The notes under the pieces: generated by a model
Databases searched by the model: none
The model's input: only the letters and a program-made list of their open reading frames with translations
Told to the model about the DNA's origin: nothing
Translations under genes and position numbers: made by a program
Assembly: GCA_039801905.1 (NCBI GenBank)
Contig: JBDRVQ010000012.1
Location: 1 to 47,231, forward strand
Direction: 5' to 3'
DNA length: 47,231 nt
DNA from: a candidate division WOR-3 bacterium
Lineage (GTDB): Bacteria; Hydrothermota; Tepidihabitantia; Tepidihabitantales; JBDRVQ01
Shown: in pieces, positions 34,557 through 43,979 of the stretch
How the letters are laid out: the number at the start of each line of letters is the position of its first letter
Numbering within the stretch: the stretch's first letter is position 1

Positions 34557-35630
34557 ATGAGATGTCAAATTTGTAATAAAGATTCGGAGGAGATTAGTAA
34601 GTATCTTCCCTTCTGTTTTGATTGTCTAAAGAGGGAGTTTCCTAAGGTGAAAGAGAAGATTTCGCAGATCCACGTCGCAACGAGAAGGGAATTTAATCTA
34701 CCAGAGGGAGTTCCCAAAGAAGGTATAAGATGTGGACAGTGTGGAAATAATTGTTCTCCGGGGAGAGGAGAAAGGGGTTACTGCGGATTGATTAAAAATG
34801 AGGGAGGGAAAATAATCTTTCCGGATTTTGGTCTCCTTGACTTTTATCTTGACCCTTTGCCGACCAATTGTGTGGCGGATTGGGTTTGTCCCGGGGGTAC
34901 CGGAGTGGGTTTTCCCAAATATGCCTATCGCAATGGTCCAGAATACGGTTATAAGAATCTGGCAGTCTTCTTTCGCCACTGCACCTTCAATTGTCTTTTT
35001 TGCCAGAATTGGCACTTCCGGAAACCAACGAGCCACTTTTACCAGATTGAAGATATTCTTTCCGTCTTAAATGATAATATCTCCTGCATTTGCTATTTTG
35101 GTGGTGATCCGACACCGAATATTAAATTTGCCCTCAAATTATCCGAAAAGATCCTCAGTTCGGTCAATCGGATATTCCGAATCTGTTGGGAGACAAACGG
35201 TTCCGCTAATAGGGATTATATTAAAAGGATGATGGAACTCTCTCTCATCTCCGGTGGGATATTGAAAATTGACCTGAAGGCTTTTTCCCGGGAGATCTCT
35301 TTTGCCCTCTGTGGGGTGAGCAATGAGAATACGATTAAAAATATTGAGTATTGCGCTCAGTTCTTTAATAAAAGAGAGATTCCCCCTCCCTTAGTAGTTT
35401 CCACCCTTCTCGTTCCTGGTTACATTGGAGAAGATGAGATTACTCTGATGGCGAAATTTTTGGCTGGGATTAATAAAAAAATCCCTTGGGCGCTTTTAGG
35501 TTTTTCTCCCCAATTTTACCTTTCTGATTTACCTCCCACTTCTCGCCGACAAGCAGAAAGGGCATTAGCCATCGCCAAAGAGTTCGGCTTAGAGAATGTC
35601 CGTCTTGGGAATATCCATCTTCTCAAATAG
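34557..35630 (+). CDS. radical SAM protein related to PflA activases
   Basis: The 357-residue protein has an N-terminal zinc-ribbon-like region (CQIC then CFDC), a second cysteine cluster (CGQCGNNC, GYCGL) and the radical SAM motif C-x3-C-x2-C in HCTFNCLFCQNWHF, followed by CYFGGDPTPN and WETNGS. This is the layout of the COG1180/COG1313 group of pyruvate formate-lyase activating enzyme-like proteins, which use an iron-sulfur cluster and S-adenosylmethionine to generate radicals. No glycyl-radical partner is present in the window, so the target is unknown. It begins three bases after the VWA gene and ends the operon. Confidence 0.85.
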   Translation: MRCQICNKDSEEISKYLPFCFDCLKREFPKVKEKISQIHVATRREFNLPEGVPKEGIRCGQCGNNCSPGRGERGYCGLIKNEGGKIIFPDFGLLDFYLDPLPTNCVADWVCPGGTGVGFPKYAYRNGPEYGYKNLAVFFRHCTFNCLFCQNWHFRKPTSHFYQIEDILSVLNDNISCICYFGGDPTPNIKFALKLSEKILSSVNRIFRICWETNGSANRDYIKRMMELSLISGGILKIDLKAFSREISFALCGVSNENTIKNIEYCAQFFNKREIPPPLVVSTLLVPGYIGEDEITLMAKFLAGINKKIPWALLGFSPQFYLSDLPPTSRRQAERALAIAKEFGLENVRLGNIHLLK

Positions 35631-35651
35631 ATACCCGAGGAATTGAAAAGA

Positions 35652-36881
35652 TTAAACGGGAGGGAGAATTTTGAGGAATTTCCTTTTGCCCACCTTAATC
35701 GTCCTTTCCTTTTCTAAGGAAAGGAGATGATTGATATCGGTGATCCGCTCCCCATCAACATAAACTGCACCTTCGGTAATTTTTCTTCGCGCCTCGCTTT
35801 TGGAAGGGAGGAGTTTGGCAAGGTGGAGAAGTTCTACCAATAACATCCTTTCCTTTGGCGCTTGAAAGGTTGGAATCACCTCGGGTAATTCTTTATACTT
35901 AAAGATGCGGTCGAATTCCTCCGCTGCCTTTTCTGCTTCCGCGGCGGAGTGGTAGATGGTGACAATATCCTTCGCCAATAGGGACTTTAACTCTCTGGGA
36001 TTTTCGCCAGATTTTAATTGCGTCTTTATCTTCTTTATCTCTTCTGGGGAACGATTGGTAGCAAGGGAGAAGTAGCGGACAATCAGCGTATCGGGAATGG
36101 ACATAATTTTCCCGTACATCTCTAAGGGCGGTTCGGTAATTGCCACATAGTTTTTGTAGGATTTGCTCATCTTCAATTTCCCATCCAGACCCTCTAAAAG
36201 GGGAACGGTGATGATTACCTGCGGGGGAAGGTTATATTCCTTCATCAACTCCCGACCGACGAGGAGGTTCCAATACTGGTCGGCACCACCTAATTCCACA
36301 TCCGCTCTGGTAGCAATGGAGTCATAACCCTGAAAAAGAGGATAGAGGATCTCATGGAGATAGACCGGATTTCCTTCCTTCAGTCTTTTAGCAAAATCTT
36401 CTCTCTCTAAGATCCGCGCCAGGGTGTATTTAGAGGTGAGGTTAATTATCTCTTCGGCACTTAAAGCATCGTTCCATTCCGAATTGTAGCGGAATTCGGT
36501 CTTCTCCGGAATGAGTATCTTAAAGATCTGCTCTCGGTATCTTGCCATATTTTCCTTGATCTCTTCCTTAGTGAGTTGGGGACGAGTCTTGGAGCGTCCC
36601 GAGGGGTCACCAATCCGACCGGTGAAATCACCGACGATAAGAACGGCGGTATGTCCCAATTCTTGAAACTGACGCAACTTCCGTAGGACAACCGCAAAGC
36701 CTAAATGAATTTCTGGACCGGAGGCGTCAATCCCTAATTTTATCCGCAATGGTTTCTTATGAAGGATTGAGTTTTTTAATTTTTCTATCAATTCCGATTC
36801 GGTTATTAAATCCTGGCAGGGAACCGGTCTCTCCTTTATTACCGCTAATTGTTCTTCTGCATCCTTCAATAATTTTAACAT
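35652..36881 (-). CDS. tyrS: tyrosyl-tRNA synthetase
   Basis: TyrS charges tRNA-Tyr with tyrosine. The 409-residue class I enzyme shows GPEIHLGFAV as the HIGH signature, GDFTGRIGDPSGRSKTR, the tyrosine-binding region LGGADQYWNLLVGRELM, KMSKS in LKMSKSYKNYV, and a C-terminal S4 RNA-binding domain (LPSKSEARRKITEGAVYVDGE). The H-L-G-F form and spacing point to the TyrZ-like bacterial branch. It is the last gene of the rpsR operon, 39 bases after the preceding gene, with no clear Shine-Dalgarno site. Confidence 0.95.
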   Translation of the reverse strand: MLKLLKDAEEQLAVIKERPVPCQDLITESELIEKLKNSILHKKPLRIKLGIDASGPEIHLGFAVVLRKLRQFQELGHTAVLIVGDFTGRIGDPSGRSKTRPQLTKEEIKENMARYREQIFKILIPEKTEFRYNSEWNDALSAEEIINLTSKYTLARILEREDFAKRLKEGNPVYLHEILYPLFQGYDSIATRADVELGGADQYWNLLVGRELMKEYNLPPQVIITVPLLEGLDGKLKMSKSYKNYVAITEPPLEMYGKIMSIPDTLIVRYFSLATNRSPEEIKKIKTQLKSGENPRELKSLLAKDIVTIYHSAAEAEKAAEEFDRIFKYKELPEVIPTFQAPKERMLLVELLHLAKLLPSKSEARRKITEGAVYVDGERITDINHLLSLEKERTIKVGKRKFLKILPPV

Positions 36882-36920
36882 TTTTTAGAAGGATCAGTTA
36901 ACCGTAGCCGAGAATGGGAG

Positions 36921-37403
36921 TTAAATTTGAAAGTCGCCTAAGTCTTCCGGTTCGGTTTTTCTTAACCAGTCCTCAATCTCTTTAATGCGGTCTTCGTCAG
37001 TTTCGGGGATAACAATTCCGCAACTTGCCATTACTTCCTCCTCGCAGAAAATTGGGCAATTGACCTTTAAGGCTAAACCGACAGAGTCAGAAGGTCGAGC
37101 GTCAATGACGATTTTGTTCCCTTCCCTTTCCATGATTATCTCAGCAAAGAAGGTGTTATCCCTTATTTCGGTAATCACCACCCTTTGAATCTTTCCACCC
37201 AGTCCTTCAACCAATCTTTTCATTAGGTCAAGGGTCAAGGGTCGTTCAAATTTTACCTTTTCTAAGGCGTACATAATAGCCGCGGCTTCGGCGGGTCCAA
37301 TGAAAATAGGTAGCACGCGGTTACCCGAGACTTCCTTTAAGAAGACGACCGGGGACCGGGTCTTTTCGTCAAATTTCACTCCGGTCACTTTTACTTCAAT
37401 CAC
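36921..37403 (-). CDS. bifunctional nuclease-family (DUF151) protein
   Basis: About 160 residues with the BFN/DUF151 signature: RVLPIFIGPAEAAAIMYAL, RPLTLDLMKRLVEGLGG, FFAEIIM and IDARPSDSVGLALKVNCPIF. Plant and archaeal members have RNase/DNase activity; the bacterial role is unsettled. The GTG at 37403 is preferred because it overlaps the rplI stop (GTGA) and follows GGAGG closely; an in-frame ATG at 37427 would add eight residues inside rplI. It is co-transcribed with ribosomal protein genes and tyrS. Confidence 0.87.
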   Translation of the reverse strand: MIEVKVTGVKFDEKTRSPVVFLKEVSGNRVLPIFIGPAEAAAIMYALEKVKFERPLTLDLMKRLVEGLGGKIQRVVITEIRDNTFFAEIIMEREGNKIVIDARPSDSVGLALKVNCPIFCEEEVMASCGIVIPETDEDRIKEIEDWLRKTEPEDLGDFQI

Positions 37404-37849
37404 TTCTCCTCCCTTTTTAAGACCCAAAGTTTTAGGAAGGTCTTAATTTCGGGTTCTAACCTGATGGGGATGTCATAAACCCCAGGGGACTTGATTGGTT
37501 CTTCTAAGATGACTTCCTTTTTATCAATTACCACCCCTTCCTTTTTGAGAAGTTCCGCAATATCACCAGCAGTGATGCGGCCGAAGCTACCTTCTTCTCC
37601 GAAAGTTAACTCCGTCTTAAGGATGAGCGTTTCAATTTTCTTGGCATACTCCTGGGCTTTTTGTTTCCTTCGGATAATTTTGGCTTCTTTTTGCCGCTTT
37701 ATCTCTTCCCAATGTTTTATGAGAGAAGGAGTGGCGGGTAGAGCCAGGTTTTGGGGTATAAGATAATTCCGAGCGTAACCATCCCGGACATTCACAATTT
37801 CACCTTCTTTTCCTAAATTAGGGACTTCTTTTTTTAGTATCACCTTCAT
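37400..37849 (-). CDS. rplI: 50S ribosomal protein L9
   Basis: The 149-residue protein has the conserved N-terminal RNA-binding domain (MKVILKKEVPNLGKEGEIV, NVRDGYARNYLIPQNLA), a long connecting helix (about 45-75) and the C-terminal domain with FGEEGSFGRITAGDIAELL. It starts one base after the rpsR stop and overlaps the DUF151 gene by four. Ribosomal L9 binds domain V of 23S rRNA and helps reading-frame maintenance. Confidence 0.96.
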   Translation of the reverse strand: MKVILKKEVPNLGKEGEIVNVRDGYARNYLIPQNLALPATPSLIKHWEEIKRQKEAKIIRRKQKAQEYAKKIETLILKTELTFGEEGSFGRITAGDIAELLKKEGVVIDKKEVILEEPIKSPGVYDIPIRLEPEIKTFLKLWVLKREEK

Positions 37850-37850
37850 T

Positions 37851-38051
37851 TCACTTCACCACATAAGGTAAGAGGGCAAGATTTCTTGCTCTCTTTATCG
37901 CCTTAGTTAGAGAGCGTTGGTGCTTAGCACAGAGACCGGTAACCTTCGCCGGCAAAATTTTTCCCCTTTCGGTTAAAAAGTTCCTTAAAGTCGGTTCTTT
38001 ATAATCAATCTTCTTTATATTCCGTTCGCAAAAAGAACAACCCTTTTTCAT
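37851..38051 (-). CDS. rpsR: 30S ribosomal protein S18
   Basis: A 66-residue S18 ([57 protein letters not shown]). The cysteines at C5-x2-C8 and the CxxH in LCAKH form the zinc-binding version of S18. The ATG at 38051 is set by homology and by a promoter immediately upstream; a longer in-frame start would add 16 unrelated residues from the promoter. It heads the operon rpsR-rplI-DUF151-tyrS; rpsF and ssb, often next to it, are absent. Confidence 0.95.
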   Translation of the reverse strand: MKKGCSFCERNIKKIDYKEPTLRNFLTERGKILPAKVTGLCAKHQRSLTKAIKRARNLALLPYVVK

Positions 38052-38059
38052 AGAAAAGT

Positions 38060-38087
38060 ATAATAAAGAAAAAAGAGAAAAAGTCAA
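38060..38087 (-). promoter_or_regulatory. promoter of the rpsR operon, nearly leaderless
   Basis: TTGACT (38087-38082) and TATTAT (38065-38060) are 16 bases apart on the minus strand, eight bases before the ATG at 38051. An overlapping TATACT gives a 19-base spacer and a five-base gap. No ribosome binding site is present. Confidence 0.6.
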
Positions 38088-38264
38088 GCGCAATGTCATG
38101 AAAGGACAATCGGGAGGGGATAATAGAGGAAGTGGCAGGGCTCACTTCTTCATCTTAATAAATGGGATAAAAGTTGCCTTTTTCAGGACAAAAGCATAAA
38201 TTGCTATTAGTCTTATTGATAAACTGTCCGAGATAACGTCGGAACCTAAGAGAAAACCAAACCT

Positions 38265-38292
38265 TTGACATTTTCCTAAATTATAATATAAT
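38265..38292 (+). promoter_or_regulatory. promoter of the third propeller gene
   Basis: TTGACA at 38265-38270 and TATAAT at 38287-38292 are 16 bases apart. The leader is only about ten bases, but GGAGGG at 38300-38305 sits just before the ATG at 38310. Confidence 0.7.
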
Positions 38293-38309
38293 AAAAAGTG
38301 GAGGGATAT

Positions 38310-39809
38310 ATGAAATACTTAATTTCAGTCGTCTTTTTAGTCTTGCCACTCCTCGCCCAAGATGTGGGAGTGACGAAAATCTTTGCTCCCTCGGGCATAA
38401 TTGAACCCGGCCCAGTAAATTGCCGGGCGCAGATAAAGAATTTCACCTCCCAAGAGGAGAGCCTCTTTGTCTACTTTTCCATTTCTCTTGTTAACGGGGG
38501 AAGGGTTTATTATGAGTCTTCTTTTGTCAAGATTAACGGGAATGCGACCCAGAATGTCTCTTTCCCCTCTTGGAACGCAACCCTGGGTAGTTATCTTCCG
38601 AGATGCTCAACCGCTCTTTTGGGTGATGTCAATCCAATCAATGATACCATAAGCGAAAAGGTTTTGGTCTTAGCAATCACACCGGGTCAGTGGATTTCCC
38701 GGGAGAGTATGCCGGCCGGACCGGACAAAAAAAGGGTGAAGGACGGCGGAGCGATGGTTGACGGCTCAAAAGGGAGGGATAAGTTCATCTACGCGATAAA
38801 GGGAGGAAATACCAGGGAGTTCTATCGTTACGATGCGATTCTTAACCAATGGTTGCCGAGGAGAGAGGTTCCGGTTGACCCATTAAATCCCAAGAATGTG
38901 AAGAATGGTGGTTCTATCTGCAAAGAAGGAGATTATATTTATCTGATAAAGGGAAATAAGACCTTAGAGTTCTGGGCTTATGATATTGGGGGTGATAGTT
39001 GGCTCCGAAAGCGAAGTGTACCTTCCGGACCAGAAGGAAAGATGCTCAAAGGCGGTAGTTTCATCACCAGAGGAAAAATCCTGAATAAGAACTATATCTT
39101 CTTGATTAAAGGTGGCACCAGAGAGTTTTATGCTTATGATATTGCAAACGATACCTGGATTTCGCGGCGGGAGACTCCTTATTTGGAAAGGGAGACAAAG
39201 ATAAAGGATGGCAGTTGTCTCGTTTATGATGGTGAGGGTCATCTCTATCTATTAAAAGGCGGTTACAATGAGTTATTCCTTTATGATTGTGATAATGATA
39301 CTTGGAGTCCAAGAAAGCCGATGCCTCTTTACGGTCGGGAGATGAGGAAAAAGAAGGCGAAGAAGGGAGCAGCGATGGTTTACGAACGGGGTAACGATAT
39401 TATCTATGCCTTAAAAGGCGGTGGGACAAATGAATTCTGGGCTTATTTTGTGGAAGGTGACTCCTGGCACGAATTGGCATCAGTTCCCTTAGGGGAGAGA
39501 GGGAAAAAGGTGAAGGGTGGTGCTGGCCTCTCCTTAACTGCGGGTCAGGTCTTTGCCCTTAAAGGTGGTGGCACTAATGAACTCTGGATGTATACCCAAC
39601 CACAATTTCCTTTCCTCTCAGGAGTTCCTTTGGGAAAAGGGGAAGAAGAGAAATTATCTTCTTTCATCAGGTCGGAAGATTTGCGGCTCGTTGGCAAATC
39701 CCTTCTTTATGATGCTTCTGGACGATTGATTTACCAAAACCGATTGAGAAAAGGTATCTACTTCTTAAAGAGGGGAAAGGATTTTATTAAGGTAGTGGTG
39801 ATAAGATAA
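38310..39809 (+). CDS. secreted kelch-like six-bladed propeller protein
   Basis: The 499-residue protein has a signal peptide (MKYLISVVFLVLPLLAQ), a beta-sandwich domain of about 100 residues (DVGVTKIFAPSGIIEPGP), then six blades from about 130 to 435. Each has a basic K-x-K-x-GG lead, a strand YxxKGGxTxEFWxYD and a W-x4-P close (for example IYALKGGGTNEFWAYF). The C-terminal 60 residues (LYDASGRLIYQNRLRKGIYFLKRG) resemble a shortened sorting tail. It is a smaller relative of the two large propeller proteins at 24100-30100 without their large N-terminal domains. ATG at 38310 is preferred to the GTG at 38298 because the ribosome site overlaps the latter. Confidence 0.82.
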   Translation: MKYLISVVFLVLPLLAQDVGVTKIFAPSGIIEPGPVNCRAQIKNFTSQEESLFVYFSISLVNGGRVYYESSFVKINGNATQNVSFPSWNATLGSYLPRCSTALLGDVNPINDTISEKVLVLAITPGQWISRESMPAGPDKKRVKDGGAMVDGSKGRDKFIYAIKGGNTREFYRYDAILNQWLPRREVPVDPLNPKNVKNGGSICKEGDYIYLIKGNKTLEFWAYDIGGDSWLRKRSVPSGPEGKMLKGGSFITRGKILNKNYIFLIKGGTREFYAYDIANDTWISRRETPYLERETKIKDGSCLVYDGEGHLYLLKGGYNELFLYDCDNDTWSPRKPMPLYGREMRKKKAKKGAAMVYERGNDIIYALKGGGTNEFWAYFVEGDSWHELASVPLGERGKKVKGGAGLSLTAGQVFALKGGGTNELWMYTQPQFPFLSGVPLGKGEEEKLSSFIRSEDLRLVGKSLLYDASGRLIYQNRLRKGIYFLKRGKDFIKVVVIR

Positions 39810-39814
39810 AAATT

Positions 39815-40765
39815 TTAGTGAACCCCGCCCTTCTTTTCCGGTTTTAATAGAGAACGGGCGATTGGGGCAGAAGAAGAAGAAGGGTAGCGCGTGATTAACT
39901 CTTCTAAGATATTCATTGCCCTTTTCTCATCGTTCATTCCTTGGTAAATTTTTGCCAGTTGGAGAAGAGCCTTACTGACGAAAAAGGCGGTGGTATCCCG
40001 ATTGATTATCCCTTCTAATAATTTTATTGCCTGGTCGGTTTTTCTATTCTTTTCGTAGATTTCTGCTAAGAGGATTTGGGCAAGAGGGGAAGGAGATTTC
40101 TTCAATTCTTCCTCCGCTTCCTTATCTTCACCAATCTCTAAGAGGCGATAGGCTCTAATTAGGGGTTTTAGGTCCTCACCCGAAGCGGAGAGGAGATTTA
40201 ATTCGTAAAGGGTGTTTCTTAAATCACTTTTGGGAAACTTCTTAGAAAATTGTCGGGTATACTCCAAGCAAGAATCAAACTCTTCGGCTAAGAAGAAGAA
40301 TTTTGCTAAGTAATATAATTTCTTCTCGGTTTCCTTTGGGATTTCCCGAATTTTTTTTTGGGCTTCTTTGAGATTATTCTTTTTTAATAACGCCCTTGCC
40401 TCTTGAAGATAAGTTTCCTCCATCTCCGACGATAGTTTTAAACCCGCTTTTGCTATTTCTCCATATATCTCTTGGGCAAGATTAAACTCCCCTTTCTCTT
40501 CGCAGTATTTCGCCAAACCTTCCCACTCCTTTATCGGTATTTTCTTTAATTCTCTTTTTGCCGATCGGGCGTCTTTCAGATTTACATACAAGCGGAATAG
40601 TTCTGGGGCGTGAAGCCTTTCGTCTTTCTTTTCTTTACGGTCTTTGAGGTAAATCCCAATTGCCTCTTTATATTTTCCTTCTTTAACTAACTCTTTTGCC
40701 TTCTTTAAGTCCGCAGCAAAAATAATGAGAGAAAGGAGAGAGAGCAGGAATAGTTTACTCTTCAT
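39815..40765 (-). CDS. exported TPR-repeat protein
   Basis: A 316-residue protein with a short signal peptide ([18 protein letters not shown]) followed by helical repeats throughout, several of TPR type (AKELVKEGKYKEAIGIYL, ALLQLAKIYQGMNDEKRAMNILEELI). TPR proteins scaffold multi-protein assemblies. It overlaps the DUF4175-like gene by 11 bases and is the last gene of the uvrB operon. A periplasmic role together with the membrane protein upstream is a reasonable inference. Confidence 0.8.
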   Translation of the reverse strand: MKSKLFLLSLLSLIIFAADLKKAKELVKEGKYKEAIGIYLKDRKEKKDERLHAPELFRLYVNLKDARSAKRELKKIPIKEWEGLAKYCEEKGEFNLAQEIYGEIAKAGLKLSSEMEETYLQEARALLKKNNLKEAQKKIREIPKETEKKLYYLAKFFFLAEEFDSCLEYTRQFSKKFPKSDLRNTLYELNLLSASGEDLKPLIRAYRLLEIGEDKEAEEELKKSPSPLAQILLAEIYEKNRKTDQAIKLLEGIINRDTTAFFVSKALLQLAKIYQGMNDEKRAMNILEELITRYPSSSSAPIARSLLKPEKKGGVH

Positions 40766-43700
40766 AAATTAGGGCATCAAAATATTCTTTGATGAGGCGA
40801 TAATATTCTCGGGGATAATTTTCTTGCAGTGCCTTCAGAAGTTCCTCTTGGAGGAGCCTCTTCTTTTCTCCCAGGTCCTGGGGGAGGATTGGTCTCTCTT
40901 CAATCTGAAACTCCTTTCCCACTTCCCTTTCTCTTTTTTCTTCTGCCTCCTTTTTTCTGATGCTTCGCTCCACATCCAAAAGTCTTTGGAAGACCTTCTC
41001 TTCTCTTTCTACCAGTTCTCGGGTGATATTTAATTTCTCCATATCCTCCTCAATCTTTTTCATCTCCTCAATTATCCCTTCCATCGCTCCGGTCAAACCC
41101 GGTTTCTCACTCAACCCTTTCATCATCTCTTCTAATCTTTCCCTTAAGGAACGGTGTCGTCCCAAAATTCTTTGGAGGGCAGATAATTGTTCACTGGATA
41201 GGGGAGAGGGAATCGGGATGGGCATCCCTCCCATTTTGGAAAGGATTTCCGACATCTCATTTAATCCCTGAGAGAGGGCAGAAAGGAAGTCGTCTAAACC
41301 ACCACCCATCCCACCTTTCTGGGCAAGGGTTAAAAGGAAAAGGATGTTTTCTATTGTGTTATTGAGATTAACCTTGGCTTCCGAAAATTTATTCTCGCCT
41401 CCGGAATAATTTTTTTCAAATAAAAGATTCCCACCTTCTTCTAAGGCACTAATCGCTTTGAGGAGGTCATCGGCTAAACGGGGAGAGATGGAAAGGGAGC
41501 GGGCGGAAAGGGCTAAGATACTATCTGCCACATTTTTTGTTCCTTCGGCAAGCCCTCGGCTTTTGCCGATTAAATCATCCACTTCTCTTCGCTCTTTGGT
41601 CGCCTTCTCCAAGTCTTCGGTGTATTCGGTAATCTGGCAGAGTTCTAAGGCGTAGTGCCATAACTTATCAATAATTTCTTGGTGGCGTTTCTTTTTCATC
41701 CCTTGAGTTAGTTCGCGCAACTTCTTTTGCATCTGGGATAGTTGACGGCGGAGGTTTTCGGAGCGGTTTTTTGCCTCACCCAATTTTCCTTCTCCTATTT
41801 TCTCTCTTATCCTTTCTGCCATTTTGGAAAATGGCTTCTCTGCCAATTCCTTTTTTATCTCTTCTAAAATTTCCTGTAACTCTTTTTCCGAGAGTTGTAA
41901 ATCGTTCAGTTCTTTCTCCCAGGACTTTAATGCATCCGCAATCTCTTTTTCCCTTTCCGCCAATTTCTCCTTAGGGATCTTATTTATTTCTTCTTCCAAA
42001 GACTTCTGTTTTTTCCCCATCTCCGCCAGTTTCTTTTCCAGTTCCGAAAGTTTTGCTTCCTCCTGCAACCTTTTTAAGATTTCAATTGACCTTGCCAATT
42101 GGTTTTTTAATTCCTCAGTCGTCATCTTCATCTTTTTCAAGATTTGAGAGAGGTCCGCTGATTTCTTCTCTAAGGCGTCACGGAGTTTGGCGATGGCGGA
42201 TTTTAGTTCTTGGGGTAGAATCTCGGAAAGGAGTTTTTCCAATTCCTCTAACTTTTCCATCGTCTCCCGGTCGTAGACCGCACTCTCTAAAAGTTCTTCC
42301 ATCATCTCGGCCACTTCTTCTCGTAATTTTTTTAAGGCGGAAAGGATTTCTTCTTTTTTCTCTAAGGTGGCTTCTAATGCCCGCTTCTCTTCCCAGGATA
42401 GTTTTCTTTCCTTTTTGAGCGAAGAGATAAGGTCTTCAATCTCCTCGGAAATCTTTTCCGATTCTTGGAGTTGGGTGGAGAGAGAAGACTTTATTTCTTC
42501 CCTTTTCTCAATCGTCTGGGAATAGATTTCGGTGAGGGTGGGGAAGCGGAGTTTATATTCATTAGATTTGCTAAATTTTGCTCCGGCAGGGTCATTATCC
42601 GAAATGAGGGCATAATAGATTAACTCATCACCGGGTAAAAGATTTATTTTCGTTAAATCCCAAACGAAGGCGACGGTATCGGTCCTTTTCTTAGGGAAGC
42701 GGGAATAGAATTTTATCTTTTCTTCTGGGTGCTCTTTATGATGATAAAAGAGGGATATTTCACCGATGCCAAAATCATCTAAACCGACAAGATAAAGTAG
42801 AATCTTCATACTTTCGGGAATATCCAGATCGCGCCCGGGAAGGAGAAAACGGACGAAAGGTTGTTCATCCGGGAGATAACTGATTTTGATTGGGTAAGTT
42901 TTCTCGGCCTCCTTCTCTGCTAACTTTACTAACAAGGTGGTATCACCGGTCGCAAAAAAAGAGAAAGAGAAGGTGTCGGTTTTAGGATATTGGGTAGCGA
43001 GTTTGCCATCGCGCAAAAGGAGAATGTCAGTCAATTTATTAGCCTTGCCATTAATTCTAATTTCTGTGCCTTTGAGGCAGTTAATCTCCTTGGGGAAGTC
43101 AATCCGAGAAGAAGGGAGGACAGTATAAGGGGGAGGGGAGAGGAAAACTTCTAATCGCAAAAGTTCGGGTGGAATAAGAAGTCTAATTATCCCCTTTTCC
43201 GAAAGCCGATTGAAGACCTTAACATAATAGGTAACTTCCTGATTGGGAGACAATTGATATTCAGTACGATTATTCTTGAATTTTAACGGCAGGACCTTTC
43301 CTTTTTTCCCATTGGATAAAGGCTCAAGATAGAGCGAACCGGAGGAGAATTGATAAGGTGATTTGATTTCAATCCCAATTTTTACTTCCTGATTGGGTAA
43401 GGTGAAAATCTCTTTTGGGTGAAGGGAAATTATGAGAGGGATTTTGTTAGGCGAGAATAGGGAATAGAGGGAGAAGAGGAATTTTTTGGGAAAGAAGAAA
43501 GCGAAGATAGTTAAGATAGTAACGGTGGCAAGAAAAGAGATTACCCCTTTTCTTAAAAGTTGGCGGTTGACAATTTTGTTTACAGGTAATTTCTTAATGA
43601 TTTCGTAGGTCTCATTAATTGCGGCATCAATCAAAGAAGGGGAATAATTCTCTTTGCCCTTTATCAGTTGCTGATAATCTTGAGCCAGGGAGACACCAGG

Positions 43701-43979
43701 GACGATCTTCCCTTTTGCTTCGGTGAATTTTTCTTCTAAGAGATAAGCCGTCTTAATTCGGGAGTAGTTTTGGAAAAAGGGAAAGTCTCTAAATGACCGG
43801 TAAGTATAGAGGAGGAAAAGGAAGAGAAGGGAAGAGAAAAGAAGAGCCAAAGGTGAAGGAATGTTGGCGAAGAGAAAGAGGAGGAGAAGGAGGAAGGTGA
43901 GAAGGAAAAAAAGAGAGGCAGAAAGGTCATTGGTCAATCTCTTTTTTCTCAATTGGTCTATAAAATTAAGAAGTTTCAC
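40755..43979 (-). CDS. DUF4175-like coiled-coil membrane protein
   Basis: The 1,074 residues begin with hydrophobic helices at about 20-62 and another at about 145-170. Beta-rich domains follow to about 480, with an extracytoplasmic look, then an exceptionally long Lys/Glu-rich coiled coil from about 490 to 760 and again near 930-1060. This matches the large DUF4175-type proteins found near Bat/VWA genes in Bacteroidetes-like bacteria. The function is unknown; scaffolding in the envelope is likely. Its start overlaps the end of uvrB by 14 bases, an odd pairing with a DNA repair gene. No enzymatic motif seen. Confidence 0.78.
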   Translation of the reverse strand: MKLLNFIDQLRKKRLTNDLSASLFFLLTFLLLLLFLFANIPSPLALLFSSLLFLFLLYTYRSFRDFPFFQNYSRIKTAYLLEEKFTEAKGKIVPGVSLAQDYQQLIKGKENYSPSLIDAAINETYEIIKKLPVNKIVNRQLLRKGVISFLATVTILTIFAFFFPKKFLFSLYSLFSPNKIPLIISLHPKEIFTLPNQEVKIGIEIKSPYQFSSGSLYLEPLSNGKKGKVLPLKFKNNRTEYQLSPNQEVTYYVKVFNRLSEKGIIRLLIPPELLRLEVFLSPPPYTVLPSSRIDFPKEINCLKGTEIRINGKANKLTDILLLRDGKLATQYPKTDTFSFSFFATGDTTLLVKLAEKEAEKTYPIKISYLPDEQPFVRFLLPGRDLDIPESMKILLYLVGLDDFGIGEISLFYHHKEHPEEKIKFYSRFPKKRTDTVAFVWDLTKINLLPGDELIYYALISDNDPAGAKFSKSNEYKLRFPTLTEIYSQTIEKREEIKSSLSTQLQESEKISEEIEDLISSLKKERKLSWEEKRALEATLEKKEEILSALKKLREEVAEMMEELLESAVYDRETMEKLEELEKLLSEILPQELKSAIAKLRDALEKKSADLSQILKKMKMTTEELKNQLARSIEILKRLQEEAKLSELEKKLAEMGKKQKSLEEEINKIPKEKLAEREKEIADALKSWEKELNDLQLSEKELQEILEEIKKELAEKPFSKMAERIREKIGEGKLGEAKNRSENLRRQLSQMQKKLRELTQGMKKKRHQEIIDKLWHYALELCQITEYTEDLEKATKERREVDDLIGKSRGLAEGTKNVADSILALSARSLSISPRLADDLLKAISALEEGGNLLFEKNYSGGENKFSEAKVNLNNTIENILFLLTLAQKGGMGGGLDDFLSALSQGLNEMSEILSKMGGMPIPIPSPLSSEQLSALQRILGRHRSLRERLEEMMKGLSEKPGLTGAMEGIIEEMKKIEEDMEKLNITRELVEREEKVFQRLLDVERSIRKKEAEEKREREVGKEFQIEERPILPQDLGEKKRLLQEELLKALQENYPREYYRLIKEYFDALIYEE

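Noticed and set aside
39440-39485. TGGCAC...TGGCA resembling a sigma-54 -24/-12 promoter
   Set aside because: It lies inside the third propeller coding sequence, spacing to a GC element is wrong, and no gene begins downstream.
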